Assembly (NCBI GenBank): GCA_016125555.1
Contig: WGLN01000001.1
Span: forward strand, 328,255 to 392,254
DNA from: Porphyrobacter sp.
Lineage (GTDB): Bacteria > Pseudomonadota > Alphaproteobacteria > Sphingomonadales > Sphingomonadaceae
DNA length: 64,000 nt
Reading direction: 5' to 3'
Part shown: positions 42,999 through 52,102 of the stretch, one piece after another
How positions within the stretch are numbered: the stretch's first letter is position 1
Layout: each line of letters starts with the position of its first letter
Notes under the pieces: model-generated
The model's database searches: none
The model's input: the letters and a program-made list of their open reading frames with translations, nothing else
Told to the model about the DNA's origin: nothing
Translations under genes and position numbers: made by a program

Positions 42999-43790
42999 AT
43001 GCCCACCCAGCCCCCCCGCTCGGAAAATCGCCCCGAGGGCGATCGGATCGCCAAGCTGCTCGCGCGCGCAGGAATCGCCAGCCGCCGCGAGGTCGAGCGG
43101 ATGATCGCCGAGGGGCGCGTCGCGCTCGATGGCAAGGTGCTCGAAACCCCGGCGACCATCCTGCCCAGCCTCAAGGGCGTGACCGTGGACGGCAAGCCGG
43201 TCAGCGCCGCCGAGCCGACCCGGCTGTTCGCCTTCCACAAGCCCACCGGCCTCATCACCGCCGAGCGCGACCCGGCGGGCCGCCCGACGATCTACACCGC
43301 GCTGAGGAACGCCCTGCCGAGAAATGCCGGGCGGGTGATGCCGGTAGGTCGGCTCGACCTCAACACGGAAGGCCTGCTGCTGCTGACCAATGACGGCGAG
43401 GTGAAGCGCCGGCTTGAACTCCCCGCCAGTGGCGTGCCCCGCACCTACCGCGCACGCGCCTTCGGCGAGGTCAGCCAGAGCCAGCTCGAGGACCTCATCG
43501 AAGGGGTCGAGATCGACGGGGTGCGCTATGGCTCCATCGACGCCAATCTCGATCGCTCCTCGGGCCGCAACCAGTGGATCGAGATGACCATCACCGAGGG
43601 CAAGAACCGCGAGGTGCGGCGCGTGCTCGAATATCTGGGCCTCAAGGTGAACCGCCTGATCCGCGTCGGCTACGGGCCCTTCGCGCTCGGCGACCTGCCG
43701 CGCGGGCAGGCGGTGGAACTGAAGGGCAAGCCGGTCGAACGCTTCCTTTCCGACCTTGCGAAAGGCCGGGCGGGAGGCGCGCGCAAATGA
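42999..43790 (+). CDS. RsuA/RluB-family rRNA pseudouridine synthase
   Basis: 263 residues. An N-terminal S4 RNA-binding domain (I-A-K-L-L-A-R-A-G-I-A-S-R-R-E-V-E) is followed by the catalytic domain. G-R-L-D-L-N-T-E-G-L-L-L-L-T-N-D-G contains the essential Asp. E-G-K-N-R-E-V-R-R is the second signature. It is closest to RluB (23S) but RsuA or RluE-like target choice cannot be settled. Its stop overlaps rsmD (ATGA). Confidence 0.94.
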   Translation: MPTQPPRSENRPEGDRIAKLLARAGIASRREVERMIAEGRVALDGKVLETPATILPSLKGVTVDGKPVSAAEPTRLFAFHKPTGLITAERDPAGRPTIYTALRNALPRNAGRVMPVGRLDLNTEGLLLLTNDGEVKRRLELPASGVPRTYRARAFGEVSQSQLEDLIEGVEIDGVRYGSIDANLDRSSGRNQWIEMTITEGKNREVRRVLEYLGLKVNRLIRVGYGPFALGDLPRGQAVELKGKPVERFLSDLAKGRAGGARK

Positions 43791-44362
43791 GGATCGTGGC
43801 GGGCGCGTGGCGCGGGCGCAAGCTGGCAGCGCCCAAGGGCGAGGCGACCCGGCCAACCGCAGACCGGATGCGCGAGACGCTGTTCTCGATGCTGACGAGC
43901 CGGCTCGGCGATTTCGAGGGATTGCATGTCGCGGACCTCTTTGCCGGCTCGGGCGCGCTCGGGCTCGAGGCGCTGTCGCGCGGCGCGGCGGGGTGCCTGT
44001 TCGTCGAGCAGGACCGCGGGGCGGTGGACGCCATCCGTGCCAATATCGCGGCGCTCGGCGCAGGAACGCGGGCGCGGGTCGAGGCGGGTTCGGTGATGGG
44101 ATTGCGGGCGGCGGCTGCGCCCTATGACCTGATCCTCGCCGATCCGCCCTATGGATCGGGCGCGGGCGCGGTGGCGCTCGACCGGCTGCTGCGGCTCGGC
44201 TGGATCGGGCCGCAGACCTGGATTGCGCTCGAGACTGCCGAGCGCGAGGCGGTGGAAGTGAAGGGCCTCGTGCTCGAGACCGAGAGGCGGGTCGGCAAGG
44301 GCCGGCTCAGCTTCTTGCGGCTGGCTCCGGCCCCGGCCTCCCCGATTCCATCCGCTGACTAG
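43787..44362 (+). CDS. rsmD: 16S rRNA (guanine966-N2)-methyltransferase
   Basis: 191 residues. The AdoMet loop is D-L-F-A-G-S-G-A-L-G-L-E-A. The catalytic N-P-P-Y-type motif appears as A-D-P-P-Y-G. The N-terminus R-I-V-A-G-x-W-R-G-R-K-L is the RsmD signature. It overlaps the pseudouridine synthase gene by 4 bases, a common RNA-modification pair. Confidence 0.96.
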   Translation: MRIVAGAWRGRKLAAPKGEATRPTADRMRETLFSMLTSRLGDFEGLHVADLFAGSGALGLEALSRGAAGCLFVEQDRGAVDAIRANIAALGAGTRARVEAGSVMGLRAAAAPYDLILADPPYGSGAGAVALDRLLRLGWIGPQTWIALETAEREAVEVKGLVLETERRVGKGRLSFLRLAPAPASPIPSAD

Positions 44363-44381
44363 CAGCGGCGGGGAATTGCGC

Positions 44382-44804
44382 TTACTGCTGCGGCTGTTGC
44401 GCCGGCGGCTGCAGCGGGTTGCGCGTTTCGAGCTGCGTCCACACCGATTCCGCCTGCGGATCGGGCATGGTCGAAAGGGTCAGCTTGTCCTCGTCCTTCA
44501 GGCGCCAGAACAGTTCCTGGCGCTGCGGAGTGAGCGTCCAGTAATAGTCCTGCGTATCGCGCGGCCACAGCTGGTAGGCGGACTTGCGGTCCTGCGGCCA
44601 GGCGTCCATCGCGGCCTGCTGGTCGGGGGTCGGCTCGGCCATTGCCTGGCCATCCTGCTGCATGGGCCGGTTGTCCTGCATCGGCTGGGCCATAGGCTGC
44701 GCCGGCGAGGTCGGGCTTTCCTGCTGCGCCGCGGCGAGCGAGGGAACGAGTGCGAAACCCGCTGCTGCCCCGGCAAGGGTCAGCAAATTGATGATCTTGG
44801 GCAT
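44382..44804 (-). CDS. Exported protein with 11-residue Trp/Pro repeats, unknown
   Basis: 140 residues. A Sec signal peptide is cleaved near L-A-A-A-Q. A Gln/Met/Pro-rich spacer follows, then about four tandem 11-residue units with Pro at position 3 or 4 and an aromatic at the end, for example A-W-P-Q-D-R-K-S-A-Y-Q, L-W-P-R-D-T-Q-D-Y-Y-W and T-L-T-P-Q-R-Q-E-L-F-W. I do not recognise the family. It should be periplasmic or secreted. The start at MPKIINLL has GGAG upstream. It is convergent with rsmD. Confidence 0.72.
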   Translation of the reverse strand: MPKIINLLTLAGAAAGFALVPSLAAAQQESPTSPAQPMAQPMQDNRPMQQDGQAMAEPTPDQQAAMDAWPQDRKSAYQLWPRDTQDYYWTLTPQRQELFWRLKDEDKLTLSTMPDPQAESVWTQLETRNPLQPPAQQPQQ

Positions 44805-45044
44805 GTTTTTCTCCGTTTCTATCAGTCCCAAGCATCGACGAACGCGGATGCGACCCGGAAGGCTTGTCCCCTACCCGCCGGATGACTCCCACTATGGGCG
44901 GCACCGCCGCAGGGGCAATTCCACCGGCGCCCGGGCACCCCGCCCCGGCCACGCCCGGGCGGCAATTGTGGCGAAAAACCGGCGGGCCGAATGCGGCTCT
45001 GGTCCCGAACACCTCGCAACAGACGCTTTCCGCCGCCACGCGGC

Positions 45045-45073
45045 TTGCCCGATGGGCCATTGTTCCCTACCTG
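45045..45073 (+). promoter_or_regulatory. Candidate uvrD promoter
   Basis: TTGCCC, 17 bp, TACCTG. Its -10 region lies inside the GTTC-N7-GTTC box. Confidence 0.55.
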
Positions 45074-45076
45074 TTC
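45062..45076 (+). promoter_or_regulatory. LexA (SOS) box of the alphaproteobacterial type at uvrD
   Basis: GTTCCCTACCTGTTC is a perfect GTTC-N7-GTTC, the LexA-binding direct repeat established for Alphaproteobacteria. It covers the -10 box and ends 10 bases before the first uvrD ATG. LexA bound here would block transcription until DNA damage. Confidence 0.75.
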
Positions 45077-45086
45077 GCATGAGACG

Positions 45087-47393
45087 ATGAGCATGAACCT
45101 GCCCTCCCCCGCCCGGTCGCCCGAATCGGTGCCTGCCTATGCCGCGCGGCTGAACCCGCCGCAGCGCGCCGCCGTGCTCGCGACCGAGGGCCCGGTGCTG
45201 ATGCTGGCGGGCGCGGGCACGGGGAAGACCGCCGCGCTCACCGCCCGCCTCGCCCATCTGGTGGCGACGGGGCGCGCCTATCCTTCGCAGATCCTGTGCG
45301 TCACCTTCACCAACAAGGCCGCGCGCGAGATGCGCGAGCGCGTCGCGCATCACCTCGGCCGGCAGGCGGAAGGGCTGCCGTGGCTCGGCACCTTCCATTC
45401 GATTTGCGCCAAGATGCTGCGCCGTCATGCGGAGCTGGTGGGGCTCCAGCACAATTACACGATCATCGACACCGACGACCAGATCCGCCTGTTGAAGGCC
45501 GTGATCGCCGAGGCCGACCTCGACGAGAAGCGCTGGCCCGCGCGCCAGCTTGCCGGATTGATCGACCGCTGGAAGAACCGCGGGCTCAACCCGCAGGACC
45601 TGGATGCCGTCGAGAACGAGGCCTATGCCAACGGCCGCGGCACGGCGCTCTACGCGCGTTATCAGGAGCGGCTGAAGCAGCTGAACGCCTGCGACTTCGG
45701 CGACCTGATGCTGCACATGCTGAACATCCTGCGCCAGCATCACGACATCCTCGCCGATTACCAGCGCCGCTTCCGCTACATCATGGTAGACGAATACCAG
45801 GACACCAACGCGGTGCAGTATCTGTGGCTGCGCCTGCTCGCGCAGGGGCACCGGAATATCTGCGTGGTGGGGGACGATGATCAGTCGATCTATTCCTGGC
45901 GCGGGGCCGAGGTCGCCAACATCCTCAGGTTCGAGAAGGATTTTCCTGGCGCGCAGGTGATCCGGCTCGAACAGAACTACCGCTCCACCCCGCACATTCT
46001 CGGCGCGGCTTCGGGGCTGATCCGCGCGAACAGCCAGCGCCATGACAAGACCCTGTGGACCGAGGTGAATGGCGGCGAGAAGGTCAAGGTCATCGGCGTG
46101 TGGGACGCGCCCGAGGAGGCGCGCCGGGTCGGCGAGGCGATCGAGCGGCTCGAGGGCGAAGGCGCGGACCTCGACCAGATCGCGATCCTCGTGCGCGCGC
46201 AGTACCAGACCCGCGAGTTCGAGGACCGCTTCATCCAAATCGGGGTCAATTACCGAATCATCGGGGGTTTCCGCTTCTACGAACGCGCCGAGATTCGCGA
46301 TGCGCTCGCCTATCTGCGCGTCATCGCCCAGCCGCAGGACGATCTCGCCTTCGAGCGAATCTACAACCAGCCCAAGCGCGGGCTCGGGGCGAAGGCATTG
46401 GAGGTGATGCATCTCCATGCCCGGCGCATGGGCCTGCCGCTGGCGGCGGCCGCGCTGCAACTGGCGGACAGCGACGAATTGCCCAAGCGCGCGGCGAACA
46501 CCATCGGCGCGCTGATGCGCCAGTTCCTGCACTGGCGGCAGGAGGCCGAGAGCCTCACCCCCTCCGACCTGCTGCGGCTGGTGCTGGAGGAATCGGGCTA
46601 CAACGCGATGCTCGCCGCCGACCGTTCGGCGGAGAGCGCGGGCCGCGCGGAGAACCTCACCGAACTCGCCCGCGCGATGGAGGAATACGAAAGCCTCGGC
46701 GATTTCCTCGAACATGTCAGCCTCGTCATGGACAATGACCGCGCGGGCGAAGGCGAGCGGGTGACGATCATGACGATCCACGCCGCCAAGGGGCTGGAGT
46801 TCGACAACGTCTTCTGCGTCGGCTGGGAGGAAGGCGTGTTCCCCTCGCAGCGCGCGATCGACGAGGGCGGGCTCGCCAGTCTCGAGGAGGAACGCCGCCT
46901 CGCCTATGTCGCGATCACCCGCGCCAAGCGGCGCTGCACCATCCTCCACGCCGCCAACCGCCGCATTTACGGCCAGTGGACCAGCTCGATCCCCTCGCGC
47001 TTCATCGAGGAATTGCCGCCCGAGCATATCGAGCAGGAAAGCACACTCACCGGCGGCGCGTCGCTGTGGCAGGCCAACTGGCGCGAGCACGAGGACCCCT
47101 TCGCGCACGTCGCACGCGACCGGCCCGACCGGGCGCAGGCACGCGGCCCCGGCTGGCAGCGCGCGATCGCTTCAGGCTACGAGACCAAGCCCGCACGGGT
47201 GCGCGAGAACACCCGCTCCGCCGCCAGCTTCGCCGCCGCACCGCGCAGCGACATCGCGATCGGTGCGATGGTCACCCACGACAAGTTCGGGACCGGCTGC
47301 GTCATCGACCAGGAGGGCAACAAGCTCACCATCCTCTTCGAGGAGGCGGGCGAGAAGCGCGTGCTCGACAGCTTCGTGAAAGTGGTCGGCTAG
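45087..47393 (+). CDS. uvrD: ATP-dependent DNA helicase UvrD/PcrA
   Basis: 768 residues, superfamily 1A 3'-5' helicase for nucleotide-excision and mismatch repair. Motifs in order: L-A-G-A-G-T-G-K-T (I), T-F-T-N-K-A-A-R-E-M (Ia), V-D-E-Y-Q-D-T-N (II), G-D-D-D-Q-S-I-Y-S-W-R-G-A (III), Q-N-Y-R-S-T (IV), T-I-H-A-A-K-G-L-E-F (V), Y-V-A-I-T-R-A (VI). A C-terminal Tudor-like segment (V-T-H-D-K-F-G-T-G) follows. ATG at 45087 or 45093. An SOS box and promoter precede it. Confidence 0.97.
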   Translation: MSMNLPSPARSPESVPAYAARLNPPQRAAVLATEGPVLMLAGAGTGKTAALTARLAHLVATGRAYPSQILCVTFTNKAAREMRERVAHHLGRQAEGLPWLGTFHSICAKMLRRHAELVGLQHNYTIIDTDDQIRLLKAVIAEADLDEKRWPARQLAGLIDRWKNRGLNPQDLDAVENEAYANGRGTALYARYQERLKQLNACDFGDLMLHMLNILRQHHDILADYQRRFRYIMVDEYQDTNAVQYLWLRLLAQGHRNICVVGDDDQSIYSWRGAEVANILRFEKDFPGAQVIRLEQNYRSTPHILGAASGLIRANSQRHDKTLWTEVNGGEKVKVIGVWDAPEEARRVGEAIERLEGEGADLDQIAILVRAQYQTREFEDRFIQIGVNYRIIGGFRFYERAEIRDALAYLRVIAQPQDDLAFERIYNQPKRGLGAKALEVMHLHARRMGLPLAAAALQLADSDELPKRAANTIGALMRQFLHWRQEAESLTPSDLLRLVLEESGYNAMLAADRSAESAGRAENLTELARAMEEYESLGDFLEHVSLVMDNDRAGEGERVTIMTIHAAKGLEFDNVFCVGWEEGVFPSQRAIDEGGLASLEEERRLAYVAITRAKRRCTILHAANRRIYGQWTSSIPSRFIEELPPEHIEQESTLTGGASLWQANWREHEDPFAHVARDRPDRAQARGPGWQRAIASGYETKPARVRENTRSAASFAAAPRSDIAIGAMVTHDKFGTGCVIDQEGNKLTILFEEAGEKRVLDSFVKVVG

Positions 47394-47500
47394 CCGGGCA
47401 GCTACAATCCTCACCCATGTGAATGTGCCCCGCGCCCTTGGGTCAGACCTAGGGGGCGGCGGCGCACACTGGCCGTCGCAGCGAGGGAGAGCGTGCGAAG

Positions 47501-48277
47501 ATGCTGGCGATCATGCGGAACATCTGGTCGAGGATCATCAAGTATCTCGCCCGCGACGGCTCCTACAGTCTGGATACCTACGCCGCGCTTGCCGCCCTGC
47601 GCCGCTGGCGCCCGCAGGACCTCATCATCGACGTCGGCGCCAATGACGGGCGCAGCATCCGGCGCTGGCGCCGCCACATCGGCAAGACCCGCGTGCTCGC
47701 CTTCGAACCGGTCGCGGGGACTTTCGCCGCGCTGCTCGCCAGCGTGGGCATGTCGGGCGAGGTCCAGTGCATGCGCATGGCGCTCGGCGAGCGCGAGGAA
47801 CAACTCGAAATCCATCTCGACGATCACTCCGCGCTCAACTCCTTCTACCGCGAGCGCACCAGTTCGGGGCGCAGCGAGATGGTCGAGGTGCGGACCCTGG
47901 ACGGGGTGATCGAACGCGAGGGCATCACCTCGGTGCAATTGCTGAAGATCGACGCCGAGGGCCACGACCTGCAGGTGCTGGCCGGAGCGCGCAAGGCGCT
48001 GGAGGCGGGCTTGTTCGAGATCATCCAGGTCGAGGCCGGTTTCGGGCAGCACGGTTTGCACGACGCGCGCCTGCGCGACTTCATCGACGTGCTGCACCCA
48101 GCAGGCTACCACCTCTACGCGGTCACCAACCAGTGCCGCGCACTGCCGCGCGACGCGACCGCCTGCGACTGCGGCGCGGCGGTCGAGCGCGAGACGCTCA
48201 GTTACTGCGACGCGCTATTCGTGCGCGCTTGCGGGGAGGATCATCGCCCACAGTTGCGGGCGTTCAGCTCGGCGTGA
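47501..48277 (+). CDS. FkbM-family methyltransferase
   Basis: 258 residues. The AdoMet motif is I-I-D-V-G-A-N-D-G-R-S. The FkbM motifs are L-L-K-I-D-A-E-G-H-D and F-E-P-V. The C-terminal half holds a three-cysteine patch (Q-C-R ... T-A-C-D-C-G-A). FkbM proteins O-methylate sugars or polyketides; the acceptor here is unknown and no glycan locus is adjacent. 107 non-coding bases separate it from uvrD. It is convergent with the helicase gene after a 7-base gap. Confidence 0.88.
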   Translation: MLAIMRNIWSRIIKYLARDGSYSLDTYAALAALRRWRPQDLIIDVGANDGRSIRRWRRHIGKTRVLAFEPVAGTFAALLASVGMSGEVQCMRMALGEREEQLEIHLDDHSALNSFYRERTSSGRSEMVEVRTLDGVIEREGITSVQLLKIDAEGHDLQVLAGARKALEAGLFEIIQVEAGFGQHGLHDARLRDFIDVLHPAGYHLYAVTNQCRALPRDATACDCGAAVERETLSYCDALFVRACGEDHRPQLRAFSSA

Positions 48278-48284
48278 CGCGCGC

Positions 48285-49670
48285 TCAGTCGAAGCCGATG
48301 TCGAGGAAGCTCGGGCGCGGCCCGTTCCACTCGCCGGCGGCGACGGGTTCGTCATCGTCCGACTGGCGGCGGCCCCGCGGCTTTCTCTCCTCGCGCGGAG
48401 CCTCCTTCTCGCGGCGCGGCCGCTTCGGGCGCTCCTCGCGTTCCTCGCGTTCCTCACGCTCTTCACGGGCGCGGCGCGGCTTTCTTTCCTCGCGCGGCTC
48501 TTCGGTCTTGGTCGCCTCGGCCTTGGCGAGCACCTCGGTGAGGTCGACCCGCACGTCTTCCTTGCCGAACACCTTGATCGCGCTGCCGGTCAGCTTTTCG
48601 ACGTTGGCGATCGCCTCGGCGTCCTCGTCGGCGACGAAGGTGAAGGCCCGCCCCTTGGCGCCCGCACGACCGGTGCGGCCGATGCGGTGGACATAATCAT
48701 CCGGGTGCCACGGCGTGTCGAAGTTGAACACGTGGCTCACACCCTTGATGTCGAGGCCGCGCGCGGCAACGTCGGAGGCGACCAGGATGTTGACCTCGCC
48801 GGTCTTGAACCGGTCGAGCTCCTTGAGGCGCGAGCCCTGGTCCATGTCGCCGTGGATCTCGCCCGAGCGGAACCCGTGGCGGCGCAGGCTCTGGTTGAGT
48901 TCGCGCACCGTGGTCTTGCGGTTGGCGAAGATGATCGCGGTTTCGACCAGGTCGTTCTCGAGGAACCAGCGCAGCGTCTCGCGCTTGGCGCGCGACTTCA
49001 CCGGCACCTTGAAGGCGGTGATGTCGGCATTGGTAGAGGCCGCGCGGCTCACCTCGATCCGCTTGGGATTGTTGAGGAACTTCTTGGCCAGCTTCTCGAT
49101 CGGCGGCGGCATGGTGGCCGAGAAAAGCATCGTCTGGCGTGTTTCGGGAAGCTTGGAGCAGATGAACTCGATATCGGGGATGAAGCCCATGTCGAGCATC
49201 CGGTCGGCCTCGTCGATGACCAGCAGCTCGCAGCCGTTCAAGAGGATCTTCCCGCGCTCGAACAGGTCCATGAGGCGCCCCGGCGTGGCAATCAGCACGT
49301 CGACGCCCTCGTCGAGCGCCTTCAATTGGTCGCCCATCTGCACGCCGCCAATCAGCAGCGCCATCTTGAGATCGTGATTCTTGCCGTATTTCTCGAAGTT
49401 CTCGGCGACTTGGGCGGCGAGCTCGCGGGTCGGCTCGAGGATCAGCGAGCGCGGCATCAGCGCCCGCCTGCGCCCGGCGGCCATGACGTCGATCATCGGC
49501 AGCACGAAGCTGGCGGTCTTGCCGGTGCCGGTCTGGGCAATGCCGATGAGGTCCTTCATCATCAGCACGGTGGGGATCGCCTGCGCCTGGATCGCGGTCG
49601 GCGTCGTGTAGCCCGCGTCTTCCACGGCTTTGAGCAATTCGGGCGAAAGGCCGAGATCGGCGAAGGTCAT
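48285..49670 (-). CDS. DEAD-box RNA helicase (RhlE-like)
   Basis: 461 residues. All core motifs are present: Q motif, A-Q-T-G-T-G-K-T, P-T-R-E-L-A, V-I-D-E-A-D-R-M-L-D-M-G-F, F-S-A-T-M-P, S-D-V-A-A-R-G-L-D and H-R-I-G-R-T-G-R-A-G. After the core comes a ~75-residue tail dense in Arg/Glu/Lys (repeats of R-E-E-R), probably for RNA binding. The motif set fits RhlE-type ribosome assembly or cold-adaptation helicases. A leader of about 75 bases precedes the ATG at 49670. Confidence 0.94.
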   Translation of the reverse strand: MTFADLGLSPELLKAVEDAGYTTPTAIQAQAIPTVLMMKDLIGIAQTGTGKTASFVLPMIDVMAAGRRRALMPRSLILEPTRELAAQVAENFEKYGKNHDLKMALLIGGVQMGDQLKALDEGVDVLIATPGRLMDLFERGKILLNGCELLVIDEADRMLDMGFIPDIEFICSKLPETRQTMLFSATMPPPIEKLAKKFLNNPKRIEVSRAASTNADITAFKVPVKSRAKRETLRWFLENDLVETAIIFANRKTTVRELNQSLRRHGFRSGEIHGDMDQGSRLKELDRFKTGEVNILVASDVAARGLDIKGVSHVFNFDTPWHPDDYVHRIGRTGRAGAKGRAFTFVADEDAEAIANVEKLTGSAIKVFGKEDVRVDLTEVLAKAEATKTEEPREERKPRRAREEREEREEREERPKRPRREKEAPREERKPRGRRQSDDDEPVAAGEWNGPRPSFLDIGFD

Positions 49671-49752
49671 GCGTTTTGTAATGTCCGGGTAAGCGGGCAG
49701 GGTTACTGCCGGGATTGTGCCCGCGCGCGCAGGGCGTCGCCGGGTTGCGGCG

Positions 49753-49781
49753 CCTTTCCAGCAATCGGGGGCAAAAGTCAA
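49753..49781 (-). promoter_or_regulatory. Candidate promoter of the DEAD-box helicase
   Basis: Minus strand TTGACT, 17 bp, GAAAGG, leaving a leader of about 75 nt. Long leaders are usual for RNA helicases under temperature or autogenous control. Confidence 0.4.
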
Positions 49782-49820
49782 GGAATCGCGCGTGCCGCGC
49801 GGCTTCAGGCGTGTGACCGG

Positions 49821-50396
49821 TCAGTCGCTCACCTCGACCAGCTGGCGCATCGCCTCGACCTCGCAGCGCACGCCGGTGCGCGACTGCAATTGATCGCGGT
49901 CGACACACAGCCGCCCGTCCTTGCTCTTCTCGACATAGAAGCCCGAGTAGAAGTCGCGGGCACGGCACGCCTTTTCGAGATTGACCGAAATCATCCGCCG
50001 GTCGCGCAGGAATAGAACGAGGCGGTTGCCGCTGCCGGTCTGCACGCCGGCAATTCCGTCAAGCGGCACGCATTTCTCCTTGCGCGTCTCCTCGAAACGG
50101 CGCGGAACGGCGCGCTGGGGAAGTTCGGCGAGCATGTTCTGACGTGCTGCAGGCGGTGCCGGAGTGATCCGGATCACGACGCGCTGCTCGATCCTGATCT
50201 GGTCCGCGCTCTGATCGGCGCGCAGCGCGTCGAGCGGATTGGCGAGCGGCGTATCGCCCATCTGCCCGGCGTCCGATTGCGGGGCCGAAGCCGCCTCCTC
50301 GCCCGCAGTCTCCGGCGCGGGGACAGGCAGGCTCACCCCCGCCGCCAGAGGCAGCAGCAGCGCGGCCGGCGCTGTCAGGGCGAGCATCGGATGCAT
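49821..50396 (-). CDS. Exported protein with paired cysteines, unknown
   Basis: 191 residues. The signal peptide is A-L-L-L-P-L-A-A-G-V-S-L near residues 11-22. A low-complexity Pro/Ala/Asp stretch follows, then a C-terminal domain of about 90 residues with four Cys (E-K-C-V-P-L-D, K-A-C-R-A-R, R-L-C-V-D, V-R-C-E-V-E) that could make two disulfides. I do not recognise the family. Divergent to the FAD-dependent dehydrogenase with a 163-base gap. Confidence 0.75.
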   Translation of the reverse strand: MHPMLALTAPAALLLPLAAGVSLPVPAPETAGEEAASAPQSDAGQMGDTPLANPLDALRADQSADQIRIEQRVVIRITPAPPAARQNMLAELPQRAVPRRFEETRKEKCVPLDGIAGVQTGSGNRLVLFLRDRRMISVNLEKACRARDFYSGFYVEKSKDGRLCVDRDQLQSRTGVRCEVEAMRQLVEVSD

Positions 50397-50559
50397 AACG
50401 GTGGAAGGTCTCTCCTCGTGGCGCGAAGGAGCCGGATCAGTCACCCGGCATGAGCAGGTGTCCGGACTAGCAAACCCAATTGAACCCCCGCTTAACTGGC
50501 CCGCAAGGCTCCGCAAAAGCGCTGGAACATTTGCCGCAGACTGTGGCATGCTGGCAACA

Positions 50560-52014
50560 ATGACCGAGACCGCCACGCGTTCCCCCTTCCTCGCCGCCGC
50601 CGCCGATCTACTCGGCCCGCGCGGGTTCACCACCGATCCCGAACGCATCGAGGGTTGGCTCACCGACTGGCGCGGACGCTACACCGGCCGGGCACTGGCG
50701 ATGGCTTCGCCCGCCTCGACGCAGGAGGTCGCAGCGCTGGTCAGACTATGCGCCCAACATCGCGTGCCGATCGTGCCGCAGGGGGGGAACAGCGGCATGG
50801 CGGGCGGCGCGACTCCGGATGAAAGCGGCGCCGCCATCCTGCTCAGCCTCAGGCGCATGGACGCCATCCGCCGCCTCGATGCAGAGGCCGGACAGGTGGT
50901 GTGCGAGGCCGGCGTCGTGCTCCAGACCCTGCACGAAGCCGCCGCCGATACCGGGATGCGCTTCCCGCTCACCCTCGGCGGCAAGGGCTCGGCGACCATC
51001 GGCGGGCTGGTGTCGACCAATGCCGGGGGCACGCAGGTGCTGCGCCATGGCACGATGCGCGCGCAGGTTCTGGGGCTCGAGGCGGTGCTGGCCTCAGGCG
51101 AGGTGCTCGACACCCTCACCCCTCTCAAGAAGGACAACCGCGGCTTCGACCTCAAGCAATTGCTGATCGGCTCGGAAGGCACGCTCGGGATCGTCACCGC
51201 CGCGACGCTGCGGCTGCTGCCCGCCCCGGTCGGCCGTGCAACCGCCTGGGTGGGCCTGCCCTCGATCGCCGCTGCGGGCCGCCTGCTGGCCCGCGCGAGC
51301 CGCACCCTGGGCGAAACCCTCGAAGGCTTCGAGGTGGTGCCCGCCCACTGCCTCGACAGCGTTCTCGCCCATCTGCCCGCCGCGCGCGCGCCGCTGGCGC
51401 AGCGCCATGCGTGGAACGCGCTGATCGAGTGCGTATCGGTCGAGGTCGATGACGCGGCGCTGCGCGAAAGCCTCGAAACGAGCCTTGCGGGCGCGATGGA
51501 GGAAGGTCTGCTGGAGGACGCCGCGATCGCCGCGAGCGAGACCCAGGCCGAGGACTTCTGGACCCTGCGCGATTCCATCTCCGCCGCCGAGCGCGCCCTC
51601 GGCCCGGCGATGCAGCACGACATCTCGGTGCCGGTCGAGCGCATGCCCGATTTCATCACCGCCGCCGTGCCCGATCTGGAAGGCGCCTTTCCGGGCACCC
51701 GCGCGGTCGCTTTCGGGCATTTGGGTGACGGCAACGTCCATTTCCACGTCCTCGCCCCCGCGGGCGCGGTGCGCGGACAATGGGAGGAAACGCAAGGCAA
51801 GGCGGTGAGCGCGCGGGTGCACGATCTCGTCACGCAGTGGGGCGGTTCGATCAGCGCCGAACACGGCATCGGCCAGATGAAGGTCGATGAACTGGCGCGC
51901 CTCCATGATCCCGTCGCGCTCATGCTGATGGGCCGCGTCAAGCAGGCGCTCGACCCGCTCGGACTGCTCAACCCGGGCAAGCTGTTGACGGTGCCCCCGG
52001 CGACTTGCGCCTAG
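50560..52014 (+). CDS. FAD-binding 2-hydroxyacid dehydrogenase (D-2-hydroxyglutarate/glycolate type)
   Basis: 484 residues of the VAO/PCMH flavoprotein family. The FAD domain has P-Q-G-G-N-S-G-M-A-G-G-A and G-S-E-G-T-L-G-I-V-T. The C-terminal substrate domain carries G-H-L-G-D-G-N-V-H-F-H and a final S-A-E-H-G-I-G. The layout matches D-2-hydroxyglutarate or D-lactate dehydrogenases. No partner Fe-S subunit (GlcE/F) is nearby, so a D-2-hydroxyglutarate dehydrogenase-like role is favoured. The start could also be ATG at 50548. Confidence 0.92.
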   Translation: MTETATRSPFLAAAADLLGPRGFTTDPERIEGWLTDWRGRYTGRALAMASPASTQEVAALVRLCAQHRVPIVPQGGNSGMAGGATPDESGAAILLSLRRMDAIRRLDAEAGQVVCEAGVVLQTLHEAAADTGMRFPLTLGGKGSATIGGLVSTNAGGTQVLRHGTMRAQVLGLEAVLASGEVLDTLTPLKKDNRGFDLKQLLIGSEGTLGIVTAATLRLLPAPVGRATAWVGLPSIAAAGRLLARASRTLGETLEGFEVVPAHCLDSVLAHLPAARAPLAQRHAWNALIECVSVEVDDAALRESLETSLAGAMEEGLLEDAAIAASETQAEDFWTLRDSISAAERALGPAMQHDISVPVERMPDFITAAVPDLEGAFPGTRAVAFGHLGDGNVHFHVLAPAGAVRGQWEETQGKAVSARVHDLVTQWGGSISAEHGIGQMKVDELARLHDPVALMLMGRVKQALDPLGLLNPGKLLTVPPATCA

Positions 52015-52033
52015 GCGCGCAAAGCCCTAAGGG
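52005..52033 (+). promoter_or_regulatory. Candidate sapC promoter
   Basis: TTGCGC, 17 bp, TAAGGG. The -35 box lies inside the last codons of the preceding dehydrogenase gene. Confidence 0.5.
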
Positions 52034-52102
52034 CGCCGCGACCGGCGGGGGGAGCCTGCCGCACAGGTTCACCCGCAACTGATTTTTCTCGGAGACGTAT
52101 TC

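Noticed and set aside
47394..47500. Regulatory element before the FkbM gene
   Set aside because: A TAGGGG box is present but no -35 lies at the right spacing; nothing firm could be called in this gap.
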